Positions 9,124 to 18,168 of a stretch of 64,000 nucleotides of DNA are shown here, piece by piece. A model generated the notes under the pieces. The model was not told where the DNA came from, did no database searches, and saw only the letters and a program-made list of their open reading frames with translations. This stretch comes from Sphingobium fuliginis (lineage in GTDB: Bacteria; Pseudomonadota; Alphaproteobacteria; Sphingomonadales; Sphingomonadaceae), in NCBI RefSeq assembly GCF_004152845.1, contig NZ_SEON01000002.1, positions 186,001-250,000 on the forward strand, in the 5' to 3' direction. A program made the position numbers and the translations under genes. The stretch's first letter is position 1, and every line of letters begins with the position of its first letter.

Positions 9124-10161
9124 GTGCGCATTCCGACATGGACTTTCCGCATGATCGCCGTCGCCGCACTGATCGCGGCGGCGCCTCCGGCTGACACGCG
9201 CGCCCTCCCGCCGCCGCCCGTCCCCATCGGCTTCGATGGCGCCCTGTCGGTCATGACCTATAATGTCCATGGCCTGCCCTGGCCGCTGGCCTGGGGGCGC
9301 GAAGCCGATTTCGACCGCATCGCAACGACGCTGCGCGACATGCGCGCGGAGGGACGCAATCCCCATGTCGTGCTGTTGCAGGAAGCCTTTACCGACGATG
9401 CGAGGGCGATCGGACGGGCGGCCGGCTATGCCTATGTCGCGGACGGCCCGGACGACCGGACGACGAACGATGCGCGACCGGCGGTCACGGAGCAGCGCTT
9501 CGTCGCCGGCGAGAGCCCGCTCCACGGCGAGGGCATCGGCAAATATGTCGGCAGCGGCCTGCAGATCCTGTCCGACTTTCCCATCGTCGCCGTCCACCGC
9601 ATGGCCTTTCCGCGCTTCGCCTGTGCCGGGTTCGACTGCCTGGCGAACAAGGGCGCCCTGCTGGTGCGGATCAGCCTTCCCGGCCAGCCCGGGCCGATCG
9701 ATATAGTCACTACGCATCTCAACAGCCGTCGCGCCTCCGACGTGCCGGATGCCCGCTCCAACCATGCCCACAGCCTTCAGATCGCCAGCCTCACCGCCTT
9801 CATCCGCCAATGGCACGACCCTCACGACCCGCTGATCGTCGGCGGCGATTTCAATGCAGGCCAGGCGGTCGAGCGGCGCGTCGACCTTATGGACCATGCG
9901 GCGCGGGACTGGAGCTTCGGCACGCCCATGGACAATGCCTATGCCGCTGCCGAAGGGTTGCACCTGCCCTTCTCCGCCGATGCCCGCCTGTCGGAACGGC
10001 GCGCCCGCGACTGGGAGTTTTTCGCGTCGGGCCGGCAGATGACTCTGACGCTGCGCCGGATCGACATTCCCTTCGGCCATGGGGCGGACGGCGCCATGCT
10101 TTCAGACCATGTCGGCTATACCGCCACCTATGCGCTAGAGCCAATCGACATTCAGCCCTGA
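9124..10161 (+). CDS. Secreted endonuclease/exonuclease/phosphatase-family hydrolase
   Basis: A 345-residue exported enzyme of the EEP (DNase I / sphingomyelinase-like) fold. The start is a GTG at 9124, preceded by AGGAG at the right distance; it gives an N-terminal signal (FRMIAVAALIAAAPPADTRA). EEP motifs in order: MTYNVHGLPWP, VLLQEAF (metal-binding Glu), VTTHLNSRR, GGDFNAG (Asp-x-Asn) and the C-terminal LSDHVGY (SDH). Target could be nucleic acid, a phospholipid or a phosphodiester metabolite; the sequence does not decide. The last six codons and the stop lie inside a palindromic repeat element. Confidence 0.85.
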   Translation: MRIPTWTFRMIAVAALIAAAPPADTRALPPPPVPIGFDGALSVMTYNVHGLPWPLAWGREADFDRIATTLRDMRAEGRNPHVVLLQEAFTDDARAIGRAAGYAYVADGPDDRTTNDARPAVTEQRFVAGESPLHGEGIGKYVGSGLQILSDFPIVAVHRMAFPRFACAGFDCLANKGALLVRISLPGQPGPIDIVTTHLNSRRASDVPDARSNHAHSLQIASLTAFIRQWHDPHDPLIVGGDFNAGQAVERRVDLMDHAARDWSFGTPMDNAYAAAEGLHLPFSADARLSERRARDWEFFASGRQMTLTLRRIDIPFGHGADGAMLSDHVGYTATYALEPIDIQP

Positions 10162-10299
10162 CGGCCTGCAAATGACGCCTTTCCGTGCTTCCGGTGCTCA
10201 CCTACTTTGAGTAGGCTGCGCTCCGGGTCACGGAAAACCACCATTTTACCTTCGGTGGCCTTCGGCTCGGCTCGTCATCTTCTGAATGCCGATTGGCTC
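10138..10299. repeat. Structured 162-bp palindromic element closing the convergent EEP/TonB-receptor pair
   Basis: The outer ends form an 18-bp inverted repeat with one mismatch (10138-10155 and 10282-10299; GAGCCAATCG against its complement). Nested inside are an 8-bp perfect pair TTTCCGTG/CACGGAAA (10180-10187, 10229-10236), a hairpin CCTACT-TTG-AGTAGG (10201-10215) and CCACC/GGTGG (10238-10258). The element starts inside the EEP coding sequence and stops 16 bp before the TonB-receptor stop. It could act as a bidirectional terminator and looks like a dispersed genomic repeat, but only one copy is in this window. Confidence 0.7.
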
Positions 10300-10314
10300 C
10301 AGGGCGAAGGCCGG

Positions 10315-12660
10315 TCACCAGTTTTTCGTGAGCCCGACCGCCCATTGCCGCGGCCGCAGCGGCGTATATTGCGTGCCCCTGGCGAGCGCGAAGGGATTGC
10401 CGAAGGCGAAGCTGTCCGCCTTGCAGTCCAGCAGATTGCTGCCCGACAGCCGGATGCTCCAATCCTTCCGGCGCAGCGCCAGATCGGCATTCGCCAGCGC
10501 ATAGTCGCCCATCCGCCGGTCGAGGCCCGGATCGAAACTGAGACGGGAAGGACCGAGATAGGCAAGGTTCACGCCCATGCTGCCGCTCCAGCCGGACAGA
10601 TCGAAATGGCGGTTCACCCCCAGCCGCGCCTTCCAGTCGGGAACGACAGGCAAATGCCGGTCCTCCAGCCGCAAGCCCTCGTTCGTGCGGGTCAACAGCG
10701 CGCTCTGCCCGACCAGCCCGGCGCTGATCGCCCATCCGGCCGCCGGTTTCCAGTCCACCGACGCCTCGACCCCCCGGATGCGGGCATCGCCGACATTGCG
10801 CGTACCGATCAACCCGTCGGCCAGCAGATAATCCGACTGCATATGCGACCATGTCGTCAGGAAGGCGTCGAGATTGACCGTCAGCCAGGCGGAGGCCGAA
10901 TGCCGCCAGCCCATCTCGACCGTCTGCAGCTCGTCGGATTCGAACCGCTCGGCCGAAGCGGCGCCGGTCCGGCTAAGGCCTCCGGGCCGCAGCGCACCGG
11001 CATAGCGCGCATAGAAGAAATCATGCACGCCCGCCTGCCAGGACAGGGCCAGCGAAGGCGTAAAGCCGCTGCGCGCAACCGACGCCTCGATCCGTGCGTG
11101 GCGCGCGCCCTGCTCCTCCTCTATGCGGGAATGGAACAGGCGGCCGCCGACGCTGAGCGACAGCGCCCCGGTCAGCGGCATGCGCATGTCGCCGAAAGCC
11201 GAAAATTCGACCACGCCCTGTATGCCGGTCCCGACCGTCTCATCCCGCACCCCCCGGACCACGCCGGAAAGATGGTTGCGCACATCCACGAAGGAGAGAC
11301 CCGCCAGCCAGGACAGACCGTCATCCCGCGTCTGCGACAGACGCACTTCCTGGTCGAACAGGCGATTGCGGCGCTGCTCCAGATAAAGCGCCGGGGCAGC
11401 AATGCCGAAGGCGGAGGCGGAAAGATCGCTCGCATCCAGCGTGCTCGATACGTCATGATCGACCCAGTTGCCGGCATAGACCAGGTTCGCGCCGCCCAGC
11501 TTTCCCGCGACGCGCAGCGCCATCAGGGCAAAATCATTGTCGTGCGGCTCGGCAGGCTGGGCGGGCCGCTCCAACGCATGGCGGGCATAGACATATTGGC
11601 TGTCGGCCACGTCCCGCATCTGGGCCATGCCGTTGAGATCGACGGTCCAGTCCCCCGCCAGCGCGCGCAACGCCACGCGCCCGCCGCGCAACTCACCCCG
11701 GTTCGCATCCCCCCGGCCCGCCGTGTCGATCCATCCCGGCTCGCGGACCGCATAGGCCACGGCGCGCAACGCCAGCCGGTCCGCCACGACCGGCAGGTTG
11801 ACCATCGCCTCCGCGCTGCCGCCCATTTCGCCGTGGGTGGCCAGTGATGCGCCCATGCCCGCCATTGCCGCGAACGACCCCGCATCGGGCGGGCGCGTGA
11901 CGATATGATAGACGCCCCCCAGCGTGCCGGTGCCGTAAAGCGACCCCTGCGGTCCCTTCAAAAGTTCCACGCGCTCGACATCGACCAGCTTCAGGTCGGG
12001 ATCGGGCGCATTATAGGTGGCGCGCGCATCGTTGATCAGGATGGCGACGGTCGACTGGCTGTTTCCGTTGAAGGGACTGTCCGCCACGCCGCGGATGAAC
12101 TGGCGATTGCGCCCCGGTCCCAGATTGGTGAGCGTCAGGCCGTCCAGCCGCTGCGCAACCTCCTCTGTGCCCGGAAGCAGCGCGCCGCCCTGCTCGCCGG
12201 GCGCCTGCACGATCGCGACCGAAATCGGCAGCCGGGCAAGAGGCTCCTCCCGCTTGGTGCCGGTGACGATGATATCCACCGACCCCTCCGGCGGAAGCGG
12301 AGGCGCTGGCCGGACGGGGTCGCGGCGCGATGCCGGCGGCGCGGCTTGCACCAGGCGATAGGCGGTGGGGGAGAGACGCCGCGCCTCCAGCCCCGTTCCC
12401 TCCAGCATCCGCGCCAGCGCCTGCTCCACCGTCATCCGCCCGTCGACGTGGCGCGACCGAAGGCCGGGCAGGCGGCCTTCGAAGCCGATCGCTATCCCGG
12501 TCTGCCGCGACAGCGCCGTCAGCGCCTCGGCCAGCGGCGCGGGTTCGACATGGATCGGCCGCTCCTGCGCCCCGACGCTAGCGGGCGCCAGCGCGCAGCA
12601 GCACAGCGCCGCCCTGATGCACGGTGCGAAGGTCCATGAACTGCGCGACTTCCCCGACAA
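10315..12660 (-). CDS. TonB-dependent outer-membrane receptor with N-terminal STN signalling domain
   Basis: A 781-residue FecA-type transducer. After a signal segment (CCCALAPASVGAQE) comes an STN (secretin/TonB short N-terminal) domain with LAEALTALSRQTGIAIGFEG. Next is a plug domain (QFIRGVADSPFNGNSQSTVA, VELLKGPQGSLYGTGTLGG), then a 22-strand barrel. The predicted start is a TTG at 12660 that overlaps fecR by 83 bp; no later in-frame ATG or GTG precedes the signal segment. With the upstream FecR and ECF sigma it forms a surface-signalling system. Ligand unknown: ferric siderophore or heme is typical, but no biosynthesis or ABC uptake genes are nearby. Confidence 0.88.
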   Translation of the reverse strand: MSGKSRSSWTFAPCIRAALCCCALAPASVGAQERPIHVEPAPLAEALTALSRQTGIAIGFEGRLPGLRSRHVDGRMTVEQALARMLEGTGLEARRLSPTAYRLVQAAPPASRRDPVRPAPPLPPEGSVDIIVTGTKREEPLARLPISVAIVQAPGEQGGALLPGTEEVAQRLDGLTLTNLGPGRNRQFIRGVADSPFNGNSQSTVAILINDARATYNAPDPDLKLVDVERVELLKGPQGSLYGTGTLGGVYHIVTRPPDAGSFAAMAGMGASLATHGEMGGSAEAMVNLPVVADRLALRAVAYAVREPGWIDTAGRGDANRGELRGGRVALRALAGDWTVDLNGMAQMRDVADSQYVYARHALERPAQPAEPHDNDFALMALRVAGKLGGANLVYAGNWVDHDVSSTLDASDLSASAFGIAAPALYLEQRRNRLFDQEVRLSQTRDDGLSWLAGLSFVDVRNHLSGVVRGVRDETVGTGIQGVVEFSAFGDMRMPLTGALSLSVGGRLFHSRIEEEQGARHARIEASVARSGFTPSLALSWQAGVHDFFYARYAGALRPGGLSRTGAASAERFESDELQTVEMGWRHSASAWLTVNLDAFLTTWSHMQSDYLLADGLIGTRNVGDARIRGVEASVDWKPAAGWAISAGLVGQSALLTRTNEGLRLEDRHLPVVPDWKARLGVNRHFDLSGWSGSMGVNLAYLGPSRLSFDPGLDRRMGDYALANADLALRRKDWSIRLSGSNLLDCKADSFAFGNPFALARGTQYTPLRPRQWAVGLTKNW

Positions 12661-13525
12661 GGCCCGATCCGTCCCCCACGATCAACACACCGGAAAATGG
12701 CCGGTCGGCAACATCGGCCCCGACCCTGACAGGCACCCCTGCATAGCGGCTGAGATCGGACGCCACCAGAGAGAGCGGCACAGCCTCATAGACCAGCCGT
12801 CCCTGCCGCCAGCTGCCGACGGTGCCGGGCGATACGGCGCTGGTCGCGCCGCGATGCGTCAGCCGATCGACCAGCAGTTGCCGCCCGGCCGGCAATGGGA
12901 TCGCATCCCCGCCATCGCGCGGCGCGATGCTGATCCTGCCCTCCGCCACGGCCACCCGCATCGTCCGGGCGTCGGCCAATATGTCGAAACGCGTGCCGAT
13001 GTCGCTGATCCGCTGCCCGCCCGCCTCGATCGTCATCGTCCGCCCGGGCCGGTGAGGAATGTCGAACAGGGCGCTGCCCTCCAGCGCCAGCCGGTCCTGC
13101 GCAGCGCCCTCCACGCGCAAATGGCTGGAGGCGGCAAGCGCGATCCGGGAGCCGTCCTTGAGCAGGATGGTGCGCCCCTGCCCCGGCCCGGTGCGATAGT
13201 CCGCCGGTTGCGGCGCGGGCGATCGCAAGGCGGGAATGGCGACGGCAAGCGCGAGCGCCGCCGCGACTCCACCGCCCACCCACCGCCGTCGCCGGCGCGG
13301 CGCCTCCGCCGCGATGGCCGGACCCGGCATGTCCACCGGCGGCACCAGCGCCGCCAGCGTCGCACGATGCTCGACGATACGGGCATCGACCAGCGCAATG
13401 GAATCGAACGCGGTTCGATGCGCGGGATCGGCCTCCAGCCACAGCGTAAAGCCGTCCCAGTCGAAATCCGCGTCATCCTGCGCGCGGTGCCAGGCGATCG
13501 CCTGGTCGAGGATCGTCTCCGTCAT
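12578..13525 (-). CDS. FecR family anti-sigma / sigma regulator
   Basis: A 315-residue inner-membrane regulator. The N-terminal DUF4880-like segment has AIAWHRAQDDADFDWDGFTL and LEADPAHRTAFD. One transmembrane helix follows an Arg-rich stretch (near residues 82-100, VGGGVAAALALAVAIPAL), then the periplasmic FecR domain (GQGRTILLKDGSRIALAASS, ISDIGTRFDILAD). FecR proteins relay ligand occupancy of the TonB receptor's STN domain to the cytoplasmic sigma factor. Gene order sigma-fecR-receptor and the coding overlap with the receptor support that role. Confidence 0.88.
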   Translation of the reverse strand: MTETILDQAIAWHRAQDDADFDWDGFTLWLEADPAHRTAFDSIALVDARIVEHRATLAALVPPVDMPGPAIAAEAPRRRRRWVGGGVAAALALAVAIPALRSPAPQPADYRTGPGQGRTILLKDGSRIALAASSHLRVEGAAQDRLALEGSALFDIPHRPGRTMTIEAGGQRISDIGTRFDILADARTMRVAVAEGRISIAPRDGGDAIPLPAGRQLLVDRLTHRGATSAVSPGTVGSWRQGRLVYEAVPLSLVASDLSRYAGVPVRVGADVADRPFSGVLIVGDGSGLVGEVAQFMDLRTVHQGGAVLLRAGAR

Positions 13526-13631
13526 GGCCCTATCCCACCAAAGCCGGTCCCATCGAAGCTCGCCCGTTCGGGGCGCCGCCTCCCGCTCATGCTCCTGTGT
13601 CCCGCTGTGACGCCATCATGCCCGCTCCGCC

Positions 13632-14150
13632 TCAGTCCTCGCTCAGGGCCCGGCGCAGATATTTCATCGCGACCGCCATATGTTTCTCGACCCCGCTCCT
13701 GCTGATCCCCAGCCGCTGCGCCACCTCGTCATGCGACAGCCCCTCCAGCTTGTGCAACTGGAAGGCGCGTCGCGCCCCGGCAGGCAGGTTGGCGATCGCG
13801 GAAGCAAGCCGCGCCACCTCCTCCCGCTCGGTCATCTGCGCCAGCGCATCGGCGTTCGGATCGGCGGGATCGGCATGCCGCAGGTCCACGCCGGCGGCCA
13901 TCTCCATCCAACCCTGCTCCCGCACCGCGCGCCGCCGCGCCTCCCGCAGGCGGTCCAGCACCAGATTCTGCGCGACCCGATAGAGATAGGCGCGCCCATT
14001 GGCGACAGGACCGCTTCGGCCCTGACCGACCCGCAGCCATATGTCCTGCAGAATATCCTCGGCCTCCGCCGCACTGCCGGTGCGCGCCAGCAGAAAGCGC
14101 AGCAGTTCGGCGCGGCAGCTATGATAGACAGTCTCCAGCCCGCCTTCCAT
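13632..14150 (-). CDS. ECF RNA polymerase sigma factor, FecI-like
   Basis: A sigma-70 family ECF factor of about 172 residues from the preferred ATG at 14150 (MEGGLETVYHSCRAELL), which has GGAAAGG upstream; an in-frame ATG at 14276 would add 42 residues of non-sigma-like sequence. Region 2 is EAEDILQDIWLRVGQ with AYLYRVAQNLVLDRLREARR. Region 4 is LPAGARRAFQLHKLEGLSHD followed by EVAQRLGISRSGVEKHMAVA, the FecI-type helix-turn-helix. It heads the fecI-fecR-receptor set and most likely directs transcription of the receptor gene. Confidence 0.9.
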   Translation of the reverse strand: MEGGLETVYHSCRAELLRFLLARTGSAAEAEDILQDIWLRVGQGRSGPVANGRAYLYRVAQNLVLDRLREARRRAVREQGWMEMAAGVDLRHADPADPNADALAQMTEREEVARLASAIANLPAGARRAFQLHKLEGLSHDEVAQRLGISRSGVEKHMAVAMKYLRRALSED

Positions 14151-14533
14151 CCTTGGGCGCCTTTCCGATCCGATGCCCCTCCTTCGCCCCTCCCGCAGCA
14201 TTGCGCAATTTAATTGGCTGTAATCTTCTGCCCCACCTGCCCGGCAAGGGTAGCAGACCGTTGGGCCGATCATCATTGATCGAGCACAATCCGTTGCATG
14301 CGGAAGAGGCGACAGCGTCGATTCAGTTGCCGCGCCCGGTTCAGGGATCAGGAAAGCGTCCCATGCTCCCTCCTCATCCTCCGCGACCCGTCGCCTGACT
14401 TCGGGATATGGTTGTGCGCCACGAGCGCATTTGCCATAGCGGCGACGGGTGTTCGCTTCGGCTGTCGGGCGGGCAGGTTGATAGCCGTTGGTCGGGCCGC
14501 CAGCGGGCTGATGACTTGCCGGGAGTTTTCTCG

Positions 14534-15721
14534 ATGGCCCTCTTGCGTGTGAAGCCGCTCAGCGCCCTGCGCCAGTTTCTCAAAGGACAGGCCTCCGGCG
14601 GCATCATTCTCATGGTCGCGGCCGCGCTGGCGATGCTGATCGCCAATTCACCCCTCGGTCGGGCTTATGAACATCTGCTGCACAGCCGGATTGGCCCATT
14701 GTCCCTGCATCACTGGGTCAATGACGGGCTGATGGCGGTCTTCTTCCTGCTCGTCGGGCTGGAGATCAAGCGGGAGGTGATGGACGGGCAACTCTCCACC
14801 TGGCCCCGTCGAATATTGCCCGGCATTGCGGCGGCGGGCGGCATGGCGGTGCCCGCGCTCGTCTATCTGGCGTTCAACGGCGGTGCGACCGCGCGGGGAT
14901 GGGCGATCCCGGCGGCGACGGACATCGCCTTCGCACTGGGCGTGATCGCGCTGTTGGGCAACCGCGTTCCCATTTCCTTGCGCGTCTTCCTCACCGCGCT
15001 CGCCATCATCGACGATCTTGGCGCGGTCGTCATCATCGCCTTCTTCTACACGGCAAAACTCTCGCTGATCGACCTCGGCGGCGCGGCGGCCGTCACCATC
15101 CTGTTGTTCGCGCTCAATCGTTCCGGCGTGCGCCGGCTCATTCCCTATCTGCTCATCGGCACGCTATTGTGGCTCTTCGTCCTGCGCTCGGGCATCCATG
15201 CGACATTGGCGGGCGTGATCCTCGCCTTCGCCATTCCGCTGCAAGGGACGCCCCGCAAACCGGATCTGGAGGAACATAGCCCACTCCATCGACTCGAACA
15301 TCTGCTGCACTGGCCGGTGGGCTTCCTGATCGTGCCGCTCTTCGGGCTGGTGAATGCGGGCGTTCCCCTTCTCGGCCTTCGGGCGGAGGCCCTTGTCGCG
15401 CCGGTCACGCTGGGCGTCGGGCTAGGCCTGCTGGTCGGCAAGGTGGTGGGTGTGTTCGGCGCATCGATGCTCGCCATCCGGCTCGGCATGGCCGACATGC
15501 CTGCTCATGCGGGCCGCCTCCAGATGCTGGGCACGGCGCTCCTGTGCGGGATCGGGTTCACGATGAGCCTGTTCATCACGCTTCTCGCCTTTTCGAACGA
15601 CGCGATGCTCCAGGCCGAAGCCAAGATCGGCATTCTCGCCGGCTCCCTGCTTTCCGGCTTGCTTGGCTATCTGCTGCTGCGGGTCGCCAAGGGAGACACG
15701 CCGGACCGCATGGAGGCTTGA
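14534..15721 (+). CDS. nhaA: Na+/H+ antiporter NhaA
   Basis: A 395-residue inner-membrane antiporter exchanging sodium for protons in pH and salt homeostasis. The ATG at 14534 is preceded by GGGAG eight bases upstream; the open frame extends further up but is not family-like. NhaA signatures are present: LVGLEIKREVMDGQLS, PAATDIAFALGVIALLG and the adjacent aspartates in LAIIDDLGAVVIIAFFYT, which are the ion-binding pair. Length matches the family. It is monocistronic by layout, convergent with the citrate-synthase-like gene. Confidence 0.95.
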   Translation: MALLRVKPLSALRQFLKGQASGGIILMVAAALAMLIANSPLGRAYEHLLHSRIGPLSLHHWVNDGLMAVFFLLVGLEIKREVMDGQLSTWPRRILPGIAAAGGMAVPALVYLAFNGGATARGWAIPAATDIAFALGVIALLGNRVPISLRVFLTALAIIDDLGAVVIIAFFYTAKLSLIDLGGAAAVTILLFALNRSGVRRLIPYLLIGTLLWLFVLRSGIHATLAGVILAFAIPLQGTPRKPDLEEHSPLHRLEHLLHWPVGFLIVPLFGLVNAGVPLLGLRAEALVAPVTLGVGLGLLVGKVVGVFGASMLAIRLGMADMPAHAGRLQMLGTALLCGIGFTMSLFITLLAFSNDAMLQAEAKIGILAGSLLSGLLGYLLLRVAKGDTPDRMEA

Positions 15722-15754
15722 AGCACAGCCGTGTCGCGGCCAAGGCCCGTTCCG

Positions 15755-16924
15755 TCAATCCGACCCGATCAGCGGTTCCGGCCCCACATAGCGAGCACGG
15801 GGCCGGATCAGTTTGCCCGTCCGGTTTTGTTCAACGGCATGGGCGATCCAGCCTGCGCTGCGCGCTGTCGCGAACAGGGCAAAGGGCGCCTGGGCAGGCA
15901 GGCCGCAGGACAGGCAGATAGCCATCATGGCGAAGTCGATATTGGGTTCGACATCGGCCAGATCCTTCGCCGCTGCCCGCAATGCCGCCAGCGAGGCGGG
16001 CAGTTCGAAGCCGTCGAGCAGCGCTTTCGCCCTTATGTCGCCCTGCGGATAGAGTGGATGGCCGAAACCCGGCAGGGACCGCCCCTCAACCAGCCGCGCG
16101 TGGACAGCGTCCCGCGCGCCATGCAGCTCAGCCTCCACAGCGAAACGCCGCGCCATGGCGCTCATGCCGCCATGGCGCGGGCCGGAAAGCGTCGAAAGGC
16201 CGGAAAGGACAGCGGCGGCCAGCGCGGCGCCGGTCGATGCGGTCACGCGCGCCGCGAAAGTGGAGGCGTTCAATTCATGATCGGCGACCAATATCAGCAT
16301 GCGGCGGATGATGTCGGCCGTCGCGCCATGGGGGTCGGCGCCCCAACTGTTCGCCAGCCGCTGATGGATCGGGCCAGGCAGGACAGCGCCAGCGGCCGCA
16401 TCCGCGACGAGGTCCAGCAGCAGCGCCGCTTCGGCAGCAATCATACCGTCGCTCGACCCCAGCATCGGCGGCGAGGCCGCGGCACGCCCCGCCAGCATCT
16501 GGTAGAGGCGATGGTGGAGATCGACATGGTCGGGCGGTGGGGTTCGCTCCATGTTGTCGGCGCCGGGTTGGTCTTCGCCGAGCAGCAGGCGAGCGACGGC
16601 TTCGAGCGGCCGATCCTCCGCTAGTCCGACGGCATCATGGCCGCGATAGAAGAAACGGCCGGCGCGCACCGTGGTGATCGCCGAACTCAGGACGGGCTCG
16701 CCCCAGGCGATGGCGGCGGACGCCACATCCGCCAGCTTGCGGCTGCGCCCGTTGCGGACGGCGAGTTCATCCACATCGGTCGCACGATACAAGCTGCGGC
16801 GCGCGTCCGCTGGATGGGCACGCACCTGAACATGCCCGCGGCTGACATAGGCATAGAGCGTCTGCGCGCGAACGCCCAGGCGCAACTGCGCCTCCTCGGC
16901 GGATATCCAATCGCCCTCTTTCAT
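15755..16924 (-). CDS. Citrate-synthase-fold protein with N-terminal HTH domain
   Basis: A 389-residue protein. Residues 1-55 form a MerR/excisionase-like DNA-binding module (WISAEEAQLRLGVRAQTLYA, then YRATDVDELAVRN). The rest is a short citrate synthase fold with the catalytic residues His216 (ADHELNAS), His251 (SGPRHGG), His289 (GFGHPLY) and Asp330 (EPNIDFA). Such two-domain proteins are annotated as citrate synthase family; whether they make citrate, 2-methylcitrate or act as regulators is not settled. The start at 16924 lacks a Shine-Dalgarno sequence and sits against an AT-rich dyad, so it may be leaderless or autoregulated. It is transcribed divergently from the DUF2332 gene. Confidence 0.85.
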   Translation of the reverse strand: MKEGDWISAEEAQLRLGVRAQTLYAYVSRGHVQVRAHPADARRSLYRATDVDELAVRNGRSRKLADVASAAIAWGEPVLSSAITTVRAGRFFYRGHDAVGLAEDRPLEAVARLLLGEDQPGADNMERTPPPDHVDLHHRLYQMLAGRAAASPPMLGSSDGMIAAEAALLLDLVADAAAGAVLPGPIHQRLANSWGADPHGATADIIRRMLILVADHELNASTFAARVTASTGAALAAAVLSGLSTLSGPRHGGMSAMARRFAVEAELHGARDAVHARLVEGRSLPGFGHPLYPQGDIRAKALLDGFELPASLAALRAAAKDLADVEPNIDFAMMAICLSCGLPAQAPFALFATARSAGWIAHAVEQNRTGKLIRPRARYVGPEPLIGSD

Positions 16925-16925
16925 A

Positions 16926-16957
16926 TTGATTATATTTATCAAGATTGACCGATCAAT
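16926..16957. promoter_or_regulatory. Candidate operator dyads between divergent genes
   Basis: Two short dyads lie side by side in an AT-rich patch. One is TTGAT-N7-ATCAA at 16926-16942, the other ATTGA-CCGA-TCAAT at 16944-16957. They occupy the divergent intergenic gap between the HTH-citrate synthase gene and the DUF2332 gene, the first directly touching the former's start codon. An autoregulatory binding site for the adjacent HTH protein is a reasonable guess. Confidence 0.45.
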
Positions 16958-17002
16958 GTCGATGGGGGCTTTTCCGGGCAAGCGAATATCCGGGAGACCG
17001 CC

Positions 17003-18040
17003 ATGTCGAACACGCTTTTGGAAGCCTTTGAACGCCAATCTCATGCCTGCGCGACGCTGGGTGCGCCGTTCAGCGCGGCTGTGCTGGAACGCGCGGGCAG
17101 GGCCATCATCCCGGGCGGGATAGTGTCGCATCTGCTGGCGGACTGGAGCGGGGTTCCGGCCGATCGACTGGTGCGCGATGCCGTCGCGCTCCGGCTGCTG
17201 GCGAGCCTGCATTATCTGGTGCTGAGCGGGCAAGCGCCCGCTCTGGCAGCCTGCTACCCGCCTGCGGCAGAGGATCCGGAACAGGCTTGGGTGACGGCGG
17301 AGCAGGTGCTGATCGACCATGCCGGGCCGGTGGCCGCCATTCTGACACATGAGCCGCAGACCAATGAGGTGCGGCGCTCGGCATGCCTGCTGGGCGGGTT
17401 CCTGACGATCGAGCGCGAGGCCGGGCTCCCGCTACGCTGCTTTGAACTGGGCGCGAGCGCGGGGCTGAACAGCCTGTGGGATGCGTTTCGCTATGAGATC
17501 GGCGGGACGATCTGGGGCGATCCGGCCAGTTCCGTGATTGTCTCAAGCCGATGGGAAGGAGCGGCACCCTCGCTGGACCGGGACTTGATCGTGGCGGAGC
17601 GGCATGCCTGCGACCGTCGCCCGATCGACATCCGGCAGACGGCCGATGCCACCCGTCTGCTGTCCTATTGCTGGGCTGAGCAGCGGGAGAGAATGGAACG
17701 CCTGCAGGCGGCGGTCGCGCTGGGTCAAAGCGGTTCGCTGGTGGTCGAGGCCGAGAATGCAGCGCGTTTCGTGCAGCGCGCGGCACCTAAGACTGGCTTC
17801 GCGACGGTCGTGTTCCACTCGGTGGTCTGGCAATATATCCTGCCGGTCGAGCAGGCGCAAATCCTTGCGACGTTGGAGAGCCATGCCGCTGCCGCGACGG
17901 CCGATGCGCCGTTCTTCTGGCTCCGGATGGAACTGAATGAGACCGCGCGGCAGTTCGAACTGCGGCTATGGTCGGGGCCGGGGCACGACCGGCTGCTGGC
18001 TGTCGTCCATCCCCATGGTGAATATGCCGTCTGGCAGTAA
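17003..18040 (+). CDS. DUF2332 family protein
   Basis: A 345-residue cytosolic protein matching the DUF2332 family by its central segment LRCFELGASAGLNSLWDAF and the histidine-containing FATVVFHSVVWQYI. The first phrase looks like a class I methyltransferase motif I (ELGASAGLN), so a SAM-dependent methyltransferase-like fold is possible, but no substrate is known. It is divergent from the citrate-synthase-fold gene and starts with an ATG following CGGGAGACCGCC. Confidence 0.8.
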   Translation: MSNTLLEAFERQSHACATLGAPFSAAVLERAGRAIIPGGIVSHLLADWSGVPADRLVRDAVALRLLASLHYLVLSGQAPALAACYPPAAEDPEQAWVTAEQVLIDHAGPVAAILTHEPQTNEVRRSACLLGGFLTIEREAGLPLRCFELGASAGLNSLWDAFRYEIGGTIWGDPASSVIVSSRWEGAAPSLDRDLIVAERHACDRRPIDIRQTADATRLLSYCWAEQRERMERLQAAVALGQSGSLVVEAENAARFVQRAAPKTGFATVVFHSVVWQYILPVEQAQILATLESHAAAATADAPFFWLRMELNETARQFELRLWSGPGHDRLLAVVHPHGEYAVWQ

Positions 18041-18168
18041 TGAGCCATAGAAACAGACGAAACAACGCGCTATTCCTAATTTTCGGTCCTCGGGTCCGGA
18101 CGGTCAGCTATTTCATGCCACGCCCCTCAAGATGACCTTTGACCGATGCGGCCGGAGATCGGCGTCGA

